Under the pieces are notes generated by a model, which worked only from the letters and a program-made list of their open reading frames with translations, had not been told where the DNA came from and searched no databases. Positions 23,601 to 31,760 of a DNA stretch of 64,000 nt are shown here, in pieces. Numbering within the stretch: the first letter of the stretch is position 1; each line of letters opens with the position of its first letter. The stretch lies in assembly GCA_008828725.1 (NCBI GenBank), contig MEHQ01001881.1, positions 32,574-96,573 on the forward strand. Reading direction: 5' to 3'. The position numbers and the translations under genes are program-made. The DNA comes from Saccharina japonica. Taxonomy: Eukaryota; Sar; Phaeophyceae; Laminariales; Laminariaceae.

Positions 23601-25714
23601 AACTGAACGCAACATTTTTGGGGACATACTGTAATTAATGACGAGTAAGAGTGTTTTGTGCCTGGTGCTCAACACCGGAATGTTTCTAGTGTATAGTTTG
23701 GCATGTGGTCGCTGCCGCTTGTCTCTTCGCCCACCCCCACTCTCAACTATTTTGTCCGCGCCCTCCCCGACTTCCTCTCTCCTCTCAAGGTATGCCTACG
23801 TATATAGATACAACCGTTATTATTATGTACCACCTGTGATTGTCTCGTGTTACCGTGTCGACTCTTATCCCAACTACAGCAGTATGATGGTTTCGTGTGT
23901 GATGGTGTCGTGTGTCGTGTACCTCCCTCCACCAAACCACCCCGTGCCTACGTGTCTATTACTAGATAACCCCCTTGACCTTAACTTAAGTATCGTCATG
24001 ATCTCTCGGTGTGATGGTGAAGTGTGATCAGCCGCCGCCGATGGGCGGGGCGAGTGAGTGAGCGTGCCTACGTATCTAGACAAAATCCTTTTCCTTGTGT
24101 ATATATATATAGCTTTGATGGTCTCGTGTCGTCAGCATGTCTACGCTACGCTTGACCCAACCATGACGATCTCGTGCGATTTGTATCATGATCATGATGC
24201 CGACTCTAAACCCAGTGTGATTCGTATCATGATCATGATGTTGACTCTTAAGCCCAGTGTGATTCGTATCCTATCATGATGTCGACTCTGAACCCAGTGT
24301 GATTCGTATCATAGCACGATGTCGACTCTAAACCCAACTATATATATATGGCGGTCTCGTGTGATGGTGTATATGTCGTGTGGTTGTGTCGTGTGTTCAG
24401 CTGCCGGCGATGGGCGAGGCAGTGGGAAAGAAGGTGTTCAAGCGGCACCTGGACGTCTTCCTGAAGCCGCTGTTCGACACGCTTTCCCGCATCACGAGCA
24501 GCCAGCTCGCCAGCCACGCGGCGGCGTCGTGCGTCCGACAGCTGAGCGTTTTCATCGGCCCTTCCATCTTCAGGGGACGCCTCAGCGACTCGCAGCGCGA
24601 GGTGAGCACACAATAACAACAACAACAACAACAACAACATTAACAACAAAATGATGGTCGCCTGTAACTCGCCCAGGACGAAATGTTAATGTTAGTTTTG
24701 ATTGCCTCCGCGTGAAAAACTGTACCTATCTGGGAGGTAAACATTCACGTGCGCGAGAGTATGACATCGTAGTGGGTATGACACAACACCCCAGTAGGAG
24801 CAGGAGCAGTGGTCATCATGTTTCCCCCTTTTGTCTTCAGTTATAGCGCTAAATGACAAGGCTGAAACGACAAGGCTGAAACGAGTCGTCGTTTTTTTTT
24901 TCAAGCCAATTAATTTAGACCTGAGGACGGCTTGGCCCGGCTTTCACAGTAGACGAAACAAAAAAAGGTCAAAATCTAAAGTATGCTTGACGCTAACAAG
25001 CTAAAACCCTCCAGGAAATATAACCGGAATCCAGACCAGTTGGGAGCAAAGGTGTCGGGAGACAGCAGTTTGGCCTTGGCATGCCTTGACTGACACCAAA
25101 CTACTAGGTTTTAGTGTGGGAACGCTCGGCCCTATACACACCCTTGACAGCGCCTAACATGTCTCGTGACGTCTTTGCCTGGGAGAATTCTCGAAACGTT
25201 CTATGCCCTGGGAGAGTTCTCGGAATGTTCTAGGATGTGGTGAGGAGGTTGTGTGGACTTGTCAACTGTCAAACCATTGTCTGTCGGGAGCTGATCCAAC
25301 GTATTAAGTAGTCGTACCGGCGTACTCTGGCTTTCCCTCGGCGGGCGTGCACTGCCGATCTTATCGAGGCACCGATGTCCCGGCGTCCAACCCCTCCCCT
25401 CCCCTCCCCTCTTCTCGTGTTTTTTCTTCGTTTTTTTTTCCCCGTTCTTTTTCCGTTTTTTCCCCGCGTTTTTTTCCGTTTTTTTTTTTTTCCCGGCCCC
25501 TCCTCCTCCCTCTTCTTTCTCTTGTCGTGTTTTTTGTTTTTTGTTTTGCTTCGTTTTGTTTTTTTGTTTTTGTTTTTCTTCTGTTTTTTGTTGCTTTTCC
25601 TTTCAATATCTCAAAATCAAGATTATGGACTCCCGCGTGAGGACGGAAATGCCCGCCGTCCCCTGCGGCGGCCTGGTGAACATGACCAAGGCACCGTGGG
25701 CGACCATGTCTTAG
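5498..25714 (+). CDS. HEAT/ARM-repeat protein, 12-exon gene with duplicated internal block
   Basis: Twelve exons (5498-5603, 5865-5974, 7488-7898, 9069-9202, 10334-10558, 16946-17135, 18871-19040, 21094-21195, 22220-22391, 23019-23192, 24401-24601, 25622-25714) join without phase conflict into 695 codons plus TAG. The protein is an alpha-solenoid: repeated units such as EPRVRSLVAGTLGALTRAG (residues about 100-120), WSQVRYAASVANRSLL, SWPVRDAACVASGRFAGAY and PIWSVRDDSATALGAVCRAYG are typical HEAT helices. A Cys-rich spot (YSCGSLAPKLKKGGCSDC) lies near residues 520-540. I do not recognise a named family. HEAT solenoids usually scaffold protein complexes, so a binding role is inferred, not shown. 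Exons 3-5 exist twice because of the 5.1-kb duplication, and using both copies in series causes a frameshift. Introns of 0.3-1.7 kb carry MITEs, a SINE and minisatellites. Confidence 0.85.
5865..5974 (+). CDS. HEAT-repeat gene exon 2
   Basis: It lies between gcag at 5864 and AAG|gtaatg. It encodes DVLVLLGSNVWEGVAVGFLLAK, a HEAT-like helix pair, and ends in phase 0. This exon lies outside the duplicated block, so it anchors the true 5' side of the gene. Confidence 0.75.
7488..7898 (+). CDS. HEAT-repeat gene exon 3, copy 1
   Basis: The acceptor cgcag|GAC and donor AAG|gtactt give 411 nt, phase 0 at both ends. It encodes 137 residues: two HEAT helix pairs (FLSSILAFCDQHLEHAEPRV and following) separated by an acidic Gly/Glu-rich insertion (GGGKLEEAGAEAGEGGDTD) that is probably a disordered loop. 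Confidence 0.85.
8660..8849. mobile_element. hAT-like MITE, copy 1
   Basis: This 190-bp element has perfect terminal inverted repeats CAGGGCCTTCCCCGGGA / TCCCGGGGAAGGCCCTG. Its flanks ATATCAAT and ATACTAAT agree at six of eight positions, as expected for an aged 8-bp hAT target duplication. The interior is full of CCCGCGGGAT motifs able to form a hairpin. It lies in the intron between exons 3 and 4. Confidence 0.8.
9069..9202 (+). CDS. HEAT-repeat gene exon 4, copy 1
   Basis: It runs from cgcag at 9068 to ATCAG|gtgagc. It encodes EFVDAVGRPFIDGEHLTDET and a second helix (YIVSGATVHINRHVREASFQII). The exon ends with two bases of the next codon. Confidence 0.85.
9724..10042 (-). mobile_element. 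tRNA-derived SINE, full-length copy 1
   Basis: On the minus strand the element starts near 10042 with a tRNA-like head. The A-box TGGTCTAACTGG is at 10030-10019 and the B-box GGTTCGATTCT at 9986-9976, spaced as in tRNA genes. A tRNA-unrelated body of about 220 bp follows, then a poly-A tail (T-run at 9724-9735 on the plus strand). The acceptor stem has mismatches, so the head is a derived pseudo-tRNA. Related copies lie at 11561-11727 and 56656-56857. It lies in an intron, antisense to the gene. Confidence 0.8.
10211..10327. mobile_element. TA-target MITE, copy 2, abutting a splice acceptor
   Basis: A reverse-orientation family member with GGGCCATAGTAAACACTAGT at one end and TTTACTATGGTCTCCTGCAA at the other. 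It ends only about 6 bp before the acceptor AG (10332-10333) of exon 5, so the element supplies the sequence where the branch point and pyrimidine tract should be. Confidence 0.8.
10334..10558 (+). CDS. HEAT-repeat gene exon 5, copy 1
   Basis: The acceptor ctcag and donor AACCG|gtgagc give 225 nt. It encodes ILDACGTLSQPGAPKQ and the HEAT unit DNWSQVRYAASVANRSLLQA, then a helix ending LPRMCLNR. It ends in phase 2, which fits exon 16946 but not the duplicated exon at 13070. Confidence 0.85.
11072..11248. mobile_element. 177-bp inverted-repeat element, copy 1
   Basis: Terminal inverted repeats of 28 bp are perfect: the left begins CAGTACAGGACACCTAATAA and the right ends TTATTAGGTGTCCTGTACTG. 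The interior resembles 54069-54205. No clear target duplication is seen. It is a MITE by structure, with superfamily unassigned. Confidence 0.7.
11257..11727. other. Unique spacer between the two 5.1-kb blocks
   Basis: These 471 bp occur only once. The right part (11561-11727) is a SINE body truncated exactly at the junction with copy 2, and the left part has no recognisable feature. The break inside a dispersed repeat suggests repeat-mediated rearrangement or misassembly. Confidence 0.7.
11561..11727 (-). mobile_element. SINE body, 5'-truncated copy
   Basis: It shares the SINE body with 9724-9870, including the poly-T (tail) start and the GATCGCGAGAAGATTT end, and is cut at 11727/11728 by the duplication junction. 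The tRNA-like head is absent. Confidence 0.7.
13070..13480 (+). CDS. HEAT-repeat gene exon 3, copy 2
   Basis: Intact duplicate of 7488-7898 with conserved splice sites. If spliced after exon 5 of copy 1 it would be read in the wrong phase and hit TGA after about 15 codons, so the two exon sets cannot both be used in series. Confidence 0.8.
14243..14432. mobile_element. hAT-like MITE, copy 2
   Basis: Duplicate of the element at 8660-8849, carried along in the 5.1-kb block. Confidence 0.8.
14652..14785 (+). CDS. HEAT-repeat gene exon 4, copy 2
   Basis: Identical protein to 9069-9202; one silent base change in the GGGTAC codon pair. Splice sites are intact. Confidence 0.8.
15307..15626 (-). 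mobile_element. tRNA-derived SINE, copy 2 (in duplication)
   Basis: Duplicate of the SINE at 9724-10042 with the same A- and B-boxes. The tail T-run differs by one or two bases. Confidence 0.75.
15795..15911. mobile_element. TA-target MITE, copy 3 (in duplication)
   Basis: Duplicate of the MITE at 10211-10327, again ending a few bases before the exon acceptor at 15918. Confidence 0.8.
15918..16142 (+). CDS. HEAT-repeat gene exon 5, copy 2
   Basis: Same protein as 10334-10558. This copy is physically next to exon 6 (16946) and joins it in phase. Confidence 0.85.
16656..16832. mobile_element. 177-bp inverted-repeat element, copy 2 (in duplication)
   Basis: Duplicate of 11072-11248 with both 28-bp terminal repeats intact. 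Confidence 0.7.
16946..17135 (+). CDS. HEAT-repeat gene exon 6
   Basis: The acceptor tgcag and donor AAAAG|gtacac. It encodes YYLADGVKLFSQETWRMFMG and a helix pair with HCVRESACHSIAEMAEK, a typical HEAT second helix. It is unique, lying outside the duplication, and ends in phase 0. Confidence 0.85.
17145..17460. repeat. GATC-rich minisatellite, left arm
   Basis: Tandem degenerate units of about 30 bp built from ATCTACAGATAGATCATGATC. It lies in the intron after exon 6. The same sequence in inverted orientation follows at 17618-17785. Confidence 0.85.
17618..17785. repeat. GATC-rich minisatellite, inverted right arm
   Basis: Units read GATCTATCTGTAGATCATCT, the reverse complement of the left arm at 17145-17460. 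The spacer is about 160 bp. A transcript of this intron could fold into a long, imperfect hairpin. Confidence 0.8.
17786..18870 (+). other. Rest of HEAT-gene intron 6
   Basis: AT-rich sequence with a poly-G run at 18238-18252, an (ACA)n tract at 18483-18505 and a short segment shared with 49450 and 11480 (TTTTGTGACCACGG). No exon is seen. Confidence 0.6.
18871..19040 (+). CDS. HEAT-repeat gene exon 7
   Basis: The acceptor accag and donor GAAAG|gttcgt. It encodes VAPQYLAPHVDRLLKALLVC followed by the clear HEAT motif SWPVRDAACVASGRFAGAY, and ends in phase 2. Confidence 0.88.
19100..19455 (+). repeat. Pyrimidine-rich (T/G) tract in intron
   Basis: TTG, TTC and CTTTTT runs with an internal near-duplicate of about 115 bp (units at 19230 and 19345). 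Open reading frames here are compositional artefacts. Confidence 0.6.
19804..19862. repeat. (GAT)n microsatellite
   Basis: Imperfect GATGATGGTGATG repeats in the intron between exons 7 and 8. Confidence 0.8.
20171..20249. mobile_element. 79-bp CCACTCTGTCC MITE, copy 1
   Basis: Flanked by TA on both sides (20169-20170, 20250-20251). Inverted ends are CCACTCTGTCG and GGGACATAGTGG. Better preserved relatives lie at 55297-55375 and 55906-55984. Confidence 0.7.
20312..20444. mobile_element. TA-target MITE, copy 4, with small insertion
   Basis: The ends TTACGAGGGACCATA and TATGCTCCACCGGAA match the family. The interior is about 15 bp longer than consensus because a stretch containing TACCTGGTA replaces the usual GGTAAATATATAGG core. 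It lies in the intron before exon 8. Confidence 0.75.
21094..21195 (+). CDS. HEAT-repeat gene exon 8
   Basis: The acceptor follows a T-rich tract (tttgccgcag). The donor is GAAAA|gtgagt. It encodes WFRHVGDPIWSVRDDSATAL plus GAVCRAYGEEACEK, one complete HEAT unit. Confidence 0.88.
21245..21530. repeat. 230-bp dispersed repeat, copy A
   Basis: It begins with a poly-G run and TACTCAT, then CCATAGACCCTCGCATCCCT, then CACCAAGCGCGAAGCGCCGT and a run to AATGAGTTAATTTAA. The family has full copies here, at 21786, at 51030 and at 51262, and fragments at 1800 and 44690. No terminal inverted repeats or coding frame are seen. Confidence 0.75.
21786..22085. repeat. 230-bp dispersed repeat, copy B
   Basis: A second copy in the same intron and orientation as 21245-21530, again preceded by a G-run and TACTCAT. 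Copies occurring as close pairs here and at 51030/51262 suggest local tandem spread. Confidence 0.7.
22220..22391 (+). CDS. HEAT-repeat gene exon 9
   Basis: The acceptor gtaag and donor GCGAG|gtatat. It encodes VVAWVKENLPKAKQQMAESA, a long charged helix, then the cysteine-containing YSCGSLAPKLKKGGCSDCE, which could bind metal or mark a conserved loop. Confidence 0.85.
23019..23192 (+). CDS. HEAT-repeat gene exon 10
   Basis: The acceptor tatag and donor AAGCAG|gtgaaa, phase 0 at both ends. It encodes EPWEFSDGAVYLVRELCSVD and AVLFFEELADIARLTQFVQA, helical and acidic. Confidence 0.87.
23265..23360. repeat. Fragment related to hAT-like MITE interior
   Basis: AATCCCGCGGGATTT and CACGGGATGGTACGGGAT resemble the CCCGCGGGAT-rich interior of the element at 8660-8849. 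The terminal repeats are missing. Confidence 0.45.
24187..24340 (+). repeat. Intronic minisatellite, about 45-bp unit, four copies
   Basis: Units contain CGACTCTAAACCCAGTGTGA and TTCGTATCATGATCATGATG. It lies just upstream of the exon 11 acceptor region. Confidence 0.75.
24401..24601 (+). CDS. HEAT-repeat gene exon 11
   Basis: The acceptor gttcag and donor GCGAG|gtgagc, phase 0 at both ends, 67 residues. It encodes LPAMGEAVGKKVFKRHLDVF, LKPLFDTLSRITSSQLASHA and a final helix with the basic FRGRLSDSQRE end. Confidence 0.87.
24602..25621 (+). other. Last intron of HEAT-repeat gene
   Basis: A GT-AG intron of 1020 bp with (AAC)n at 24613-24650 and a long T-rich tract (25420-25600) ahead of the acceptor. 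No inserted gene is seen. Confidence 0.7.
25622..25714 (+). CDS. HEAT-repeat gene terminal exon
   Basis: The acceptor tcaag opens in phase 0 and encodes 30 residues ending NMTKAPWATMS and TAG at 25712-25714. The short non-helical tail is plausible as a C-terminus. Confidence 0.75.
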   Translation: MMDSRVRTEMPAVPCGGLVNMTKAPWATMS

Positions 25715-26129
25715 GAGGATTATTGCACCACATAATCATATCATACTTTCGTAATACGGTCGAAAAAATATCGTACGTACACTTGAGGAAGTACGAGGTA
25801 TACACCTCCTCTTCCAGCGGGGGTTTCAAGCTAAGGAAGGATACACGTCCTCCGAGCAGGGGGTGACAAGCGGTGCTAAGGACTTGCGAGCCGGTTATGG
25901 GGTGCATTACGTGGCCTTTTGCAGTGGAGGGGCATGGTGTGTTTTTCCTGCGCCCCGTAGGTAGGTTAGCGTGTCACATCTATCTGTGGCTTTTGGTTTT
26001 AGCGTTTTAGTGGGAGTCGTAACAAGAGATTCTGCGAGCGGTGGGAAGTAAGACTATATATATAAATGTGCCGATTGACGATTGGAGGAGGCGTGTTTTT
26101 GCGTGCCTCGGTGTGCACGCGGCAACCTT

Positions 26130-26330
26130 GCGGTATTACGCTTGCTTGCGGTAATAACGCTTGCGGTAATACGCTTGTGGTAATACGCTTGCGGTAATAC
26201 ACTTTGCGGTAATACGCTTGCGGCAATACGCTTTGCGGTAATACGCATTGCGGTAATACGCATTGCGGTAATACGCATTGCGGTAATACGTATTGCGGTA
26301 ATACGCTTTGCGGTAAGATGCCTGCGGTAC
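26130..26330. repeat. GCGGTAATACG minisatellite
   Basis: About 13 tandem units of 14-16 bp, GCGGTAATACGCTTT or GCGGTAATACGCATT, with small variations. Confidence 0.9.
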
Positions 26331-26332
26331 GC

Positions 26333-26423
26333 TTAACCCATTCAGAACTGAACAAAAAATGTCCCACACTAATTCCAAGTAGTTTGTGCCCAACTTCGTG
26401 GGACCACTTCTTAAGGGGGTTAA
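26333..26423 (+). mobile_element. TTAA-target MITE
   Basis: TTAA on both sides (26333-26336, 26420-26423). The ends are CCCATTCAGAACTG and a matching CTTCTTAAGGGGG. Confidence 0.78.
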
Positions 26424-26704
26424 GGTTCGCTTGGGGTATGTACGTGCAAGGTATCTGGCATTTTTTTTGTGTCCTGAAGCTTTTGTGGGGGATTAGTAAT
26501 ATAGCTGGTTGTCGCAACTATTCCTTGAGCGTTGTGGGGGGATACGCAAGCAAGCGGTTACGGTAGCTGGCATTTTTTTTGTTCCCGGAGCTTTGTCGGG
26601 GGAGTACGTATCGGTTTGGTTGTCGCAGTTGCACCTGAAGCTTTCATGGGGAGGGTAGTTGGCTGGTTGTTGCTCTTGTTCCTGCTGCTTTCACGCTCCG
26701 GGCA

Positions 26705-26782
26705 GATCGTCTACAGATTGATCATTAAGATCATCTACAGATAGATCATTAAGATCATCAAGATCATCTACAGATAGGTCTC
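26705..26782. repeat. GATC-rich minisatellite patch
   Basis: Units of ATCATCTACAGATAGATCAT like those at 17145-17460, 9 kb away, which links the two loci as one repeat family. Confidence 0.7.
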
Positions 26783-27174
26783 AATATCTTTGCCGGCATG
26801 ATGTGCTGCGCGCGAGGGCCGCGTATCATGAAGATCCGACCCGGCATGTGCGCAAAAGCCGTGTCACAGATCATCATGCAGATCTGAGATCGTGCTGCAG
26901 ATCGTTATGCTATAGTCAGGGATCTATCTGGCCCGAAATATCTAGATCATGAAATGGCGGGATCTGTCTGATATGTCTGATCTGTGCGATTGTGTGGAAG
27001 GATCAGTTATCAATTATGGTACATATGGGGGGATGCTTGTGTCGTAGCTGGTTGGTTGGTTGTGGCCTTTGTTAATTGAAGTTAATTGAACAGTGAAAAC
27101 ATAATTTCTTAGGTAGTAAAATAAAAACAAAAGTGAGCCCCTCTTTGGGGAGCAGCAAAAATGCTCTTCATAGG

Positions 27175-27816
27175 AGGAGACCGCGGCTTGACTCCTTGAC
27201 TGACCGCCCCCTACACTGAAACTAGTATAAAAGGCCAAGATTCCTCCTCCTCCTTATTATCGTCATTATATGGTGGCGGGTTTTTTTGTCGTAGAGCAAG
27301 AGCATAACTAACTTAGCGTGGTGCATTTACGATCTGCGCCTACCGCACGGGCATCAGCAAAAGACCTGACCAGCACCAACCCGAGCATACGTAGGAGACC
27401 GCGGTTTGGCCGCTTGACTTGACCGCCCTGACCGCCCTCCTACACTAAAACTAGTATAATAAGGCCAATAGGGATGCGAGGAGACCGCGGTTTGACCCCT
27501 TGGCTGACCGCCCTGACCGCCCTCCTACACTAAAACTAGTAGATTAAGGTCAATGTAGATGCAAGGAGACCACGGTTTGACTGCTCGACTGACCGCCCTG
27601 ACCGCCCTTCTATACTAAAACTAGTATAGTAAGGCCAATACAGATGCGAGGAGACCGCGGTTTGACCCCTTGACTGACCGCCCTGACCGCCCTCTTACAC
27701 TAAAACTAGTACAATAAGGCCAAGATCGATGCTACAGTAGGAGACCGCGGTTTGACCTCTTGACTGACCGCCCTGACCGCCCTCCTACACTAAAACTAGT
27801 ATAATAAGACCCACCC
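27175..27816. repeat. 86-bp minisatellite, five tandem units plus one outlier
   Basis: Unit starts fall at about 27393, 27479, 27564, 27649 and 27739, with a diverged outlier at 27175. Each contains AGGAGACCGCGGTTTGACC, CTGACCGCCCTGACCGCCCT and ACACTAAAACTAGTATA. The doubled GACCGCCCT is a shorter internal repeat. Confidence 0.9.
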
Positions 27817-28554
27817 AAAGACGCCTTGACGCGCCCAAAATATCGATTTCCAACGTATATACATAGTGCCTTGGGGGGGCAGTAACAGGTACATACTATT
27901 CATATTTATAGTACATACTACAGTGTTCAACTGAGCCAAGCGGTGAAGCAGCTGCCTGCCATCTCTGGAGGTACGAAGTGAAAAAGGTACTAGAGGACAC
28001 GGGAGGCGTTATGTTACCGTTACCGTTACCGGCGTGTTGGTGTCCTATGGGCTATTACCGTCATAGCCCATAGTTGGTGTCTGTCTGCCGTCCGCCCAGA
28101 GAAGGGAAAAAGGAGAGCATTCACTGGCTTGGCTGGCCGTGCGTACGTGTTGTTGTTGTTGTTGTTGTTGCTTGCGGTTTTGATCCCGTAGTGCTTCCAC
28201 TACATACTGATATACTGATACCTTGGTTGGTTGCTGTGACCACCATTGTTTTTAGCTTTTAGCTGTGACGCTTATTTTAACTGCGACGCTTTTTTTCGTA
28301 CTGCTGACGTAGCTGTGAAGCTTTTTTCCTAGCCGTGGGACGCTTTTCTAGCTGCATGCGGTGTTTTTTGTTTTTGTTTTGTACATAGTGTGAGCCGAAT
28401 ATGATGTCCATGTAGGGTATTATACCAGAGATACCAGAGGGAAAACGGAAAATATAATCGCAGCAGCTTAGCAGATACATTAACAAGAGAGAGGCGTATA
28501 TTAATAGTCTATTGGTCTATTAGTCTATTATCATAACCCTACGAGGAAAATACG

Positions 28555-28810
28555 AATGAGGCAAAACTATACCACAATAAGACAAGGAGGGAGCAAGGAC
28601 AACAAATGGAGTACTCGTATTGTGGATAAAGCTTAGCAGGAAGTAGACATATACTTCGAGTATACGTATAAGGAAGTTAGACTTACTTTGCGCATAGATT
28701 TCCTTTGTTTCCGTGTGTTTCTGCTTTCGGGAATGTTATGAGTGATCAACGTTGAAGCTCATGCTGCCTATACATTGTCGGATGGCAAAGATGATAATTA
28801 GAATAGTACA
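28555..28810 (-). repeat. Dispersed repeat with ATCCGACAATGTGCAG end
   Basis: Reverse-strand copy of the family at 46303-46500 and 48245-48480. It shares CAAAGTCTAACTTCCT, AAGCTTCAACGTTGATCACTC and the CCGACAATGT end. No inverted repeats or open frame are seen. Confidence 0.65.
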
Positions 28811-30908
28811 TAATCGGCTTGGGGTATCGTACTTTTACGCTTTCTTCTTACGAGTACTCACTCGTATAGTAGTGGTCTTCACGTTCTGTTTCATGGTCAC
28901 TTTTTTTTTGCGATTGACAAACACACGCAGCAGCAGCGTCTGCACATTGTTGTGTTGCCGGATGACAAAGAAGTGCCTCACACAATAAATAGCTGGTATT
29001 AATAGTACGTCGGCGACACCGCCACACGCATGCATGCGCAGAAGAACTTTCAGCTTTCAGGTGGATAATTCCTTTTGACTGTCAGCTACTGAAAAAAAAA
29101 AGGCCCTAAAAGTAAAAGTGACTCCCCCCCCCTACCGTGCTGTACTGCTTTGAAGTCAGTGTAGTAGTCTAGGTCGTTGTTTCTTCACGTAGTCGAGCTG
29201 CAACATTCGAGGGGTTGTCTGTTCGCTTCGCCAACCAATGCCCTCACAATTCCCGAGTGACTGACTGCCGAACGTTATTTCGCCCCCCCATGATTGTCGA
29301 CCGTAATGAAAACGAACGACTTGTATACGGTACGTACTCGTATAGTGTGCACCTTTCTTCCCTTTGGCCCTGTTGAAGAAGCCCACCTTTGGTCCTGTTC
29401 AGGCAAGCCTTCTCGCCAGCGAAAAAAAGACTGAAGGCTACTTGAAGACTACAGAGTAATTTTACGGAGTACTTATGAGTACTTCCAGAGTACCTACGAC
29501 CTACGTATACAGAATAATCACAGAGTAACCACAGAGTACTTAAAGAGTACTTTAAAGAACACTTACAGAGGAAGGATACACGGCACAACTTCCCACCATG
29601 AACTCACTGATTTATCATTTTTCAGCACACCCCTCGAGGTCCTCCCTGCTCGCACTCTCGCATCAAGTGATACTAACACCGCCGTCCATACTGTAGTTCG
29701 TATAGTCCATTTATACGTCACGTATGCACATACAACACATACAGATACATTGAAAACGACTTGAACAGTTTCGGACACGCAGATAGATGCTGCTGCTCTG
29801 CATTCCTCCTGCGGCGACTATTAACAAGACTTAATGGGCATTGTCGGTTTGTCATATACCCCCCCCCCCCTCTGCTCCGTCTCGAAAGGGATGCGTGGTC
29901 AATGGTCAAATGGCTAAGGCAAGCAACAAATGAATACGCCCCTCCCTGCAGTACCCCCCCCCCTCCGCTCCACCCTCCTGCCCCCCATCCTACCAAGAAT
30001 CTCATGCGAAACGCCAGACAGAGACCAAACACAGCACCAAGTCCCCCACCATGAAAATACGGTACCTCACACACGCCTGGACTCTCTTCAATGGTTTGCA
30101 GGTTCCCACCCTCCCCCCCAGCTTGACACCACCTACTGTATACCAGGTATACAGTAGTCCTCCAACAAACAACACTGGAAATAACTTGAACCGTTTCGCT
30201 TATCGGACACGCGCATACACGCACATACACGCACATACAGCACATACAATACTGCTGCGTACTGCTCTGCATCCACTCCATGGCGGCAACCACTAACAAA
30301 AAGACCGTTCTGCCGGCTTGTCATATGCCCCCCCCCCTCCCCCTCCGTCTATCGTATAGGCACCAAATCCTTCCAAGAACATCATCATGCGAACCACCAG
30401 ACGGACCTAAACACAGACCAAGCCCACACCATGAACATACCGTACCGTACAGACGCACGCCTGGACTCTCTTGGACAGTTTGCAGGTTCACACACACACT
30501 CCAACTTGCGGACTCTATACCTACACCTGTGCCGGAATCGGCAGCAAAAAAATACAAAAACTAAATATGTAGTCTACGTCCCCAACAAAAAATTCACATC
30601 CTCCCTGTACCGGGTACATACGTATTCCTGTCCTGTCCTCGTCTCGTACGTTTTTTTTTTTGTTATGATCTACGTACGGTATCATTCTACATTTCCATGC
30701 AACGGCCAGACCAAAACATCGGTTTAATACATTCACACATACACACCTGGCACATCCTGTTTGCATAAAAATGAGAAAGAAACAAAAAACGGCAGAGAGC
30801 CCGTGAGGCTCGCATAGAATACAGTCACCGTAATGTCGGTTTTTCATCGGCTATATGTGCCCCATGTTCTTTCGCCGCTCTGCATGCACAAACTTGCCAT
30901 ACTCTATA

Positions 30909-30991
30909 CCACGCTGGACAGAACTATAATATCCGTTTGTTTTCTAATTTCAGTAACAAACGGTGATTATATTTCCGTCCAGAGGGAGTGG
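30909..30991. mobile_element. Degenerate CCACTCTGTCC-family MITE
   Basis: It reads CCACGCTGGACAGAACTATA at one end and ATATTTCCGTCCAGAGGGAG at the other, with an internal CCGTTTGTT/AACAAACGG inverted repeat. A second copy is at about 36153-36235 in the duplicated block. Confidence 0.4.
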
Positions 30992-31551
30992 GAACACCTT
31001 GCCGGCCTAGAGGTGCGTATCTTCCGTGTATCTCACTTTCGAAGGACGTGCGTAGCAGTATTAATACGTGGAACGGTATACAGACGCGACGACCCCCACC
31101 GTACCTCCAAGGCCCCACCACCCATCTCGTATACACAGCACCTCGTTTTTCCCAGATAAACCTGGCGCTATTGGCGTTTCGAATACTTAATGCATACACG
31201 CCTCGCCCGTTGCAATATATGATACTCGTCAATCAACTGAGCCCCCCTCTCCCGGCAGCAGTTCGACGAGCCCGTGTGTTCCCGACAACACGAGCGGTCG
31301 CCGTTGCATTAAGTACATGTGTAGGTCGTGTCCTCGTCCTCTAGGTGGTGGCCTTCGCGGCAGAGGGAAGAGTCTTGTGAGTGTCCCTCAATGGTGGCCT
31401 TCGGTGGTGGTCGACTTGGATTCGCCGCACGTCCAGGCGTTCAGAGGAATCTGGCGAGACGGGTGCAAGACAAACAAAAGACGAACAAGCGCGCCCCGTC
31501 CACGCGGAAGAAGAGGGAGCAGAGGGAGGGACAAGACAAAAAACGGTTGAG

Positions 31552-31720
31552 CTCTCCCTCTCGCTCTCTCTATATCTCTCTGTCTATCCCCCCCCCCCTT
31601 GTCTCTCTCTCACTCGCTCTCTCTCGCCCTCTCTCTGTCTATAATTCTCTCCCCACCTCTCTATCTCTGTCTCTTTCTCTAGGGTAGGGGTTAGGGATAG
31701 GGTTAGAGCCAAAATTAAGG

Positions 31721-31759
<39 letters not shown>

Positions 31760-31760
31760 C
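31552..31760. repeat. (CT)n-rich tract with telomere-like patch
   Basis: Long CT/TC runs flank a short stretch AGGGGTTAGGGATAGGGTTA at 31685-31704 that resembles TTAGGG telomere repeats. The second (CT)n run (31724-31756) is 2 bp shorter than its duplicate at 36969-37002. Confidence 0.75.

Larger units (their letters stand above)
25715..29972. other. Gene-poor region with minisatellites
   Basis: No protein-coding exon with splice signals is supported. The stretch holds the GCGGTAATACG minisatellite, a TTAA-target MITE, a GATC-rich repeat patch, an 86-bp minisatellite and a dispersed repeat at 28555-28810. Confidence 0.6.

Noticed and set aside
27393-27816. CRISPR-like regular repeats
   Set aside because: The 86-bp units are contiguous with no unique spacers and the DNA is eukaryotic; this is a minisatellite.
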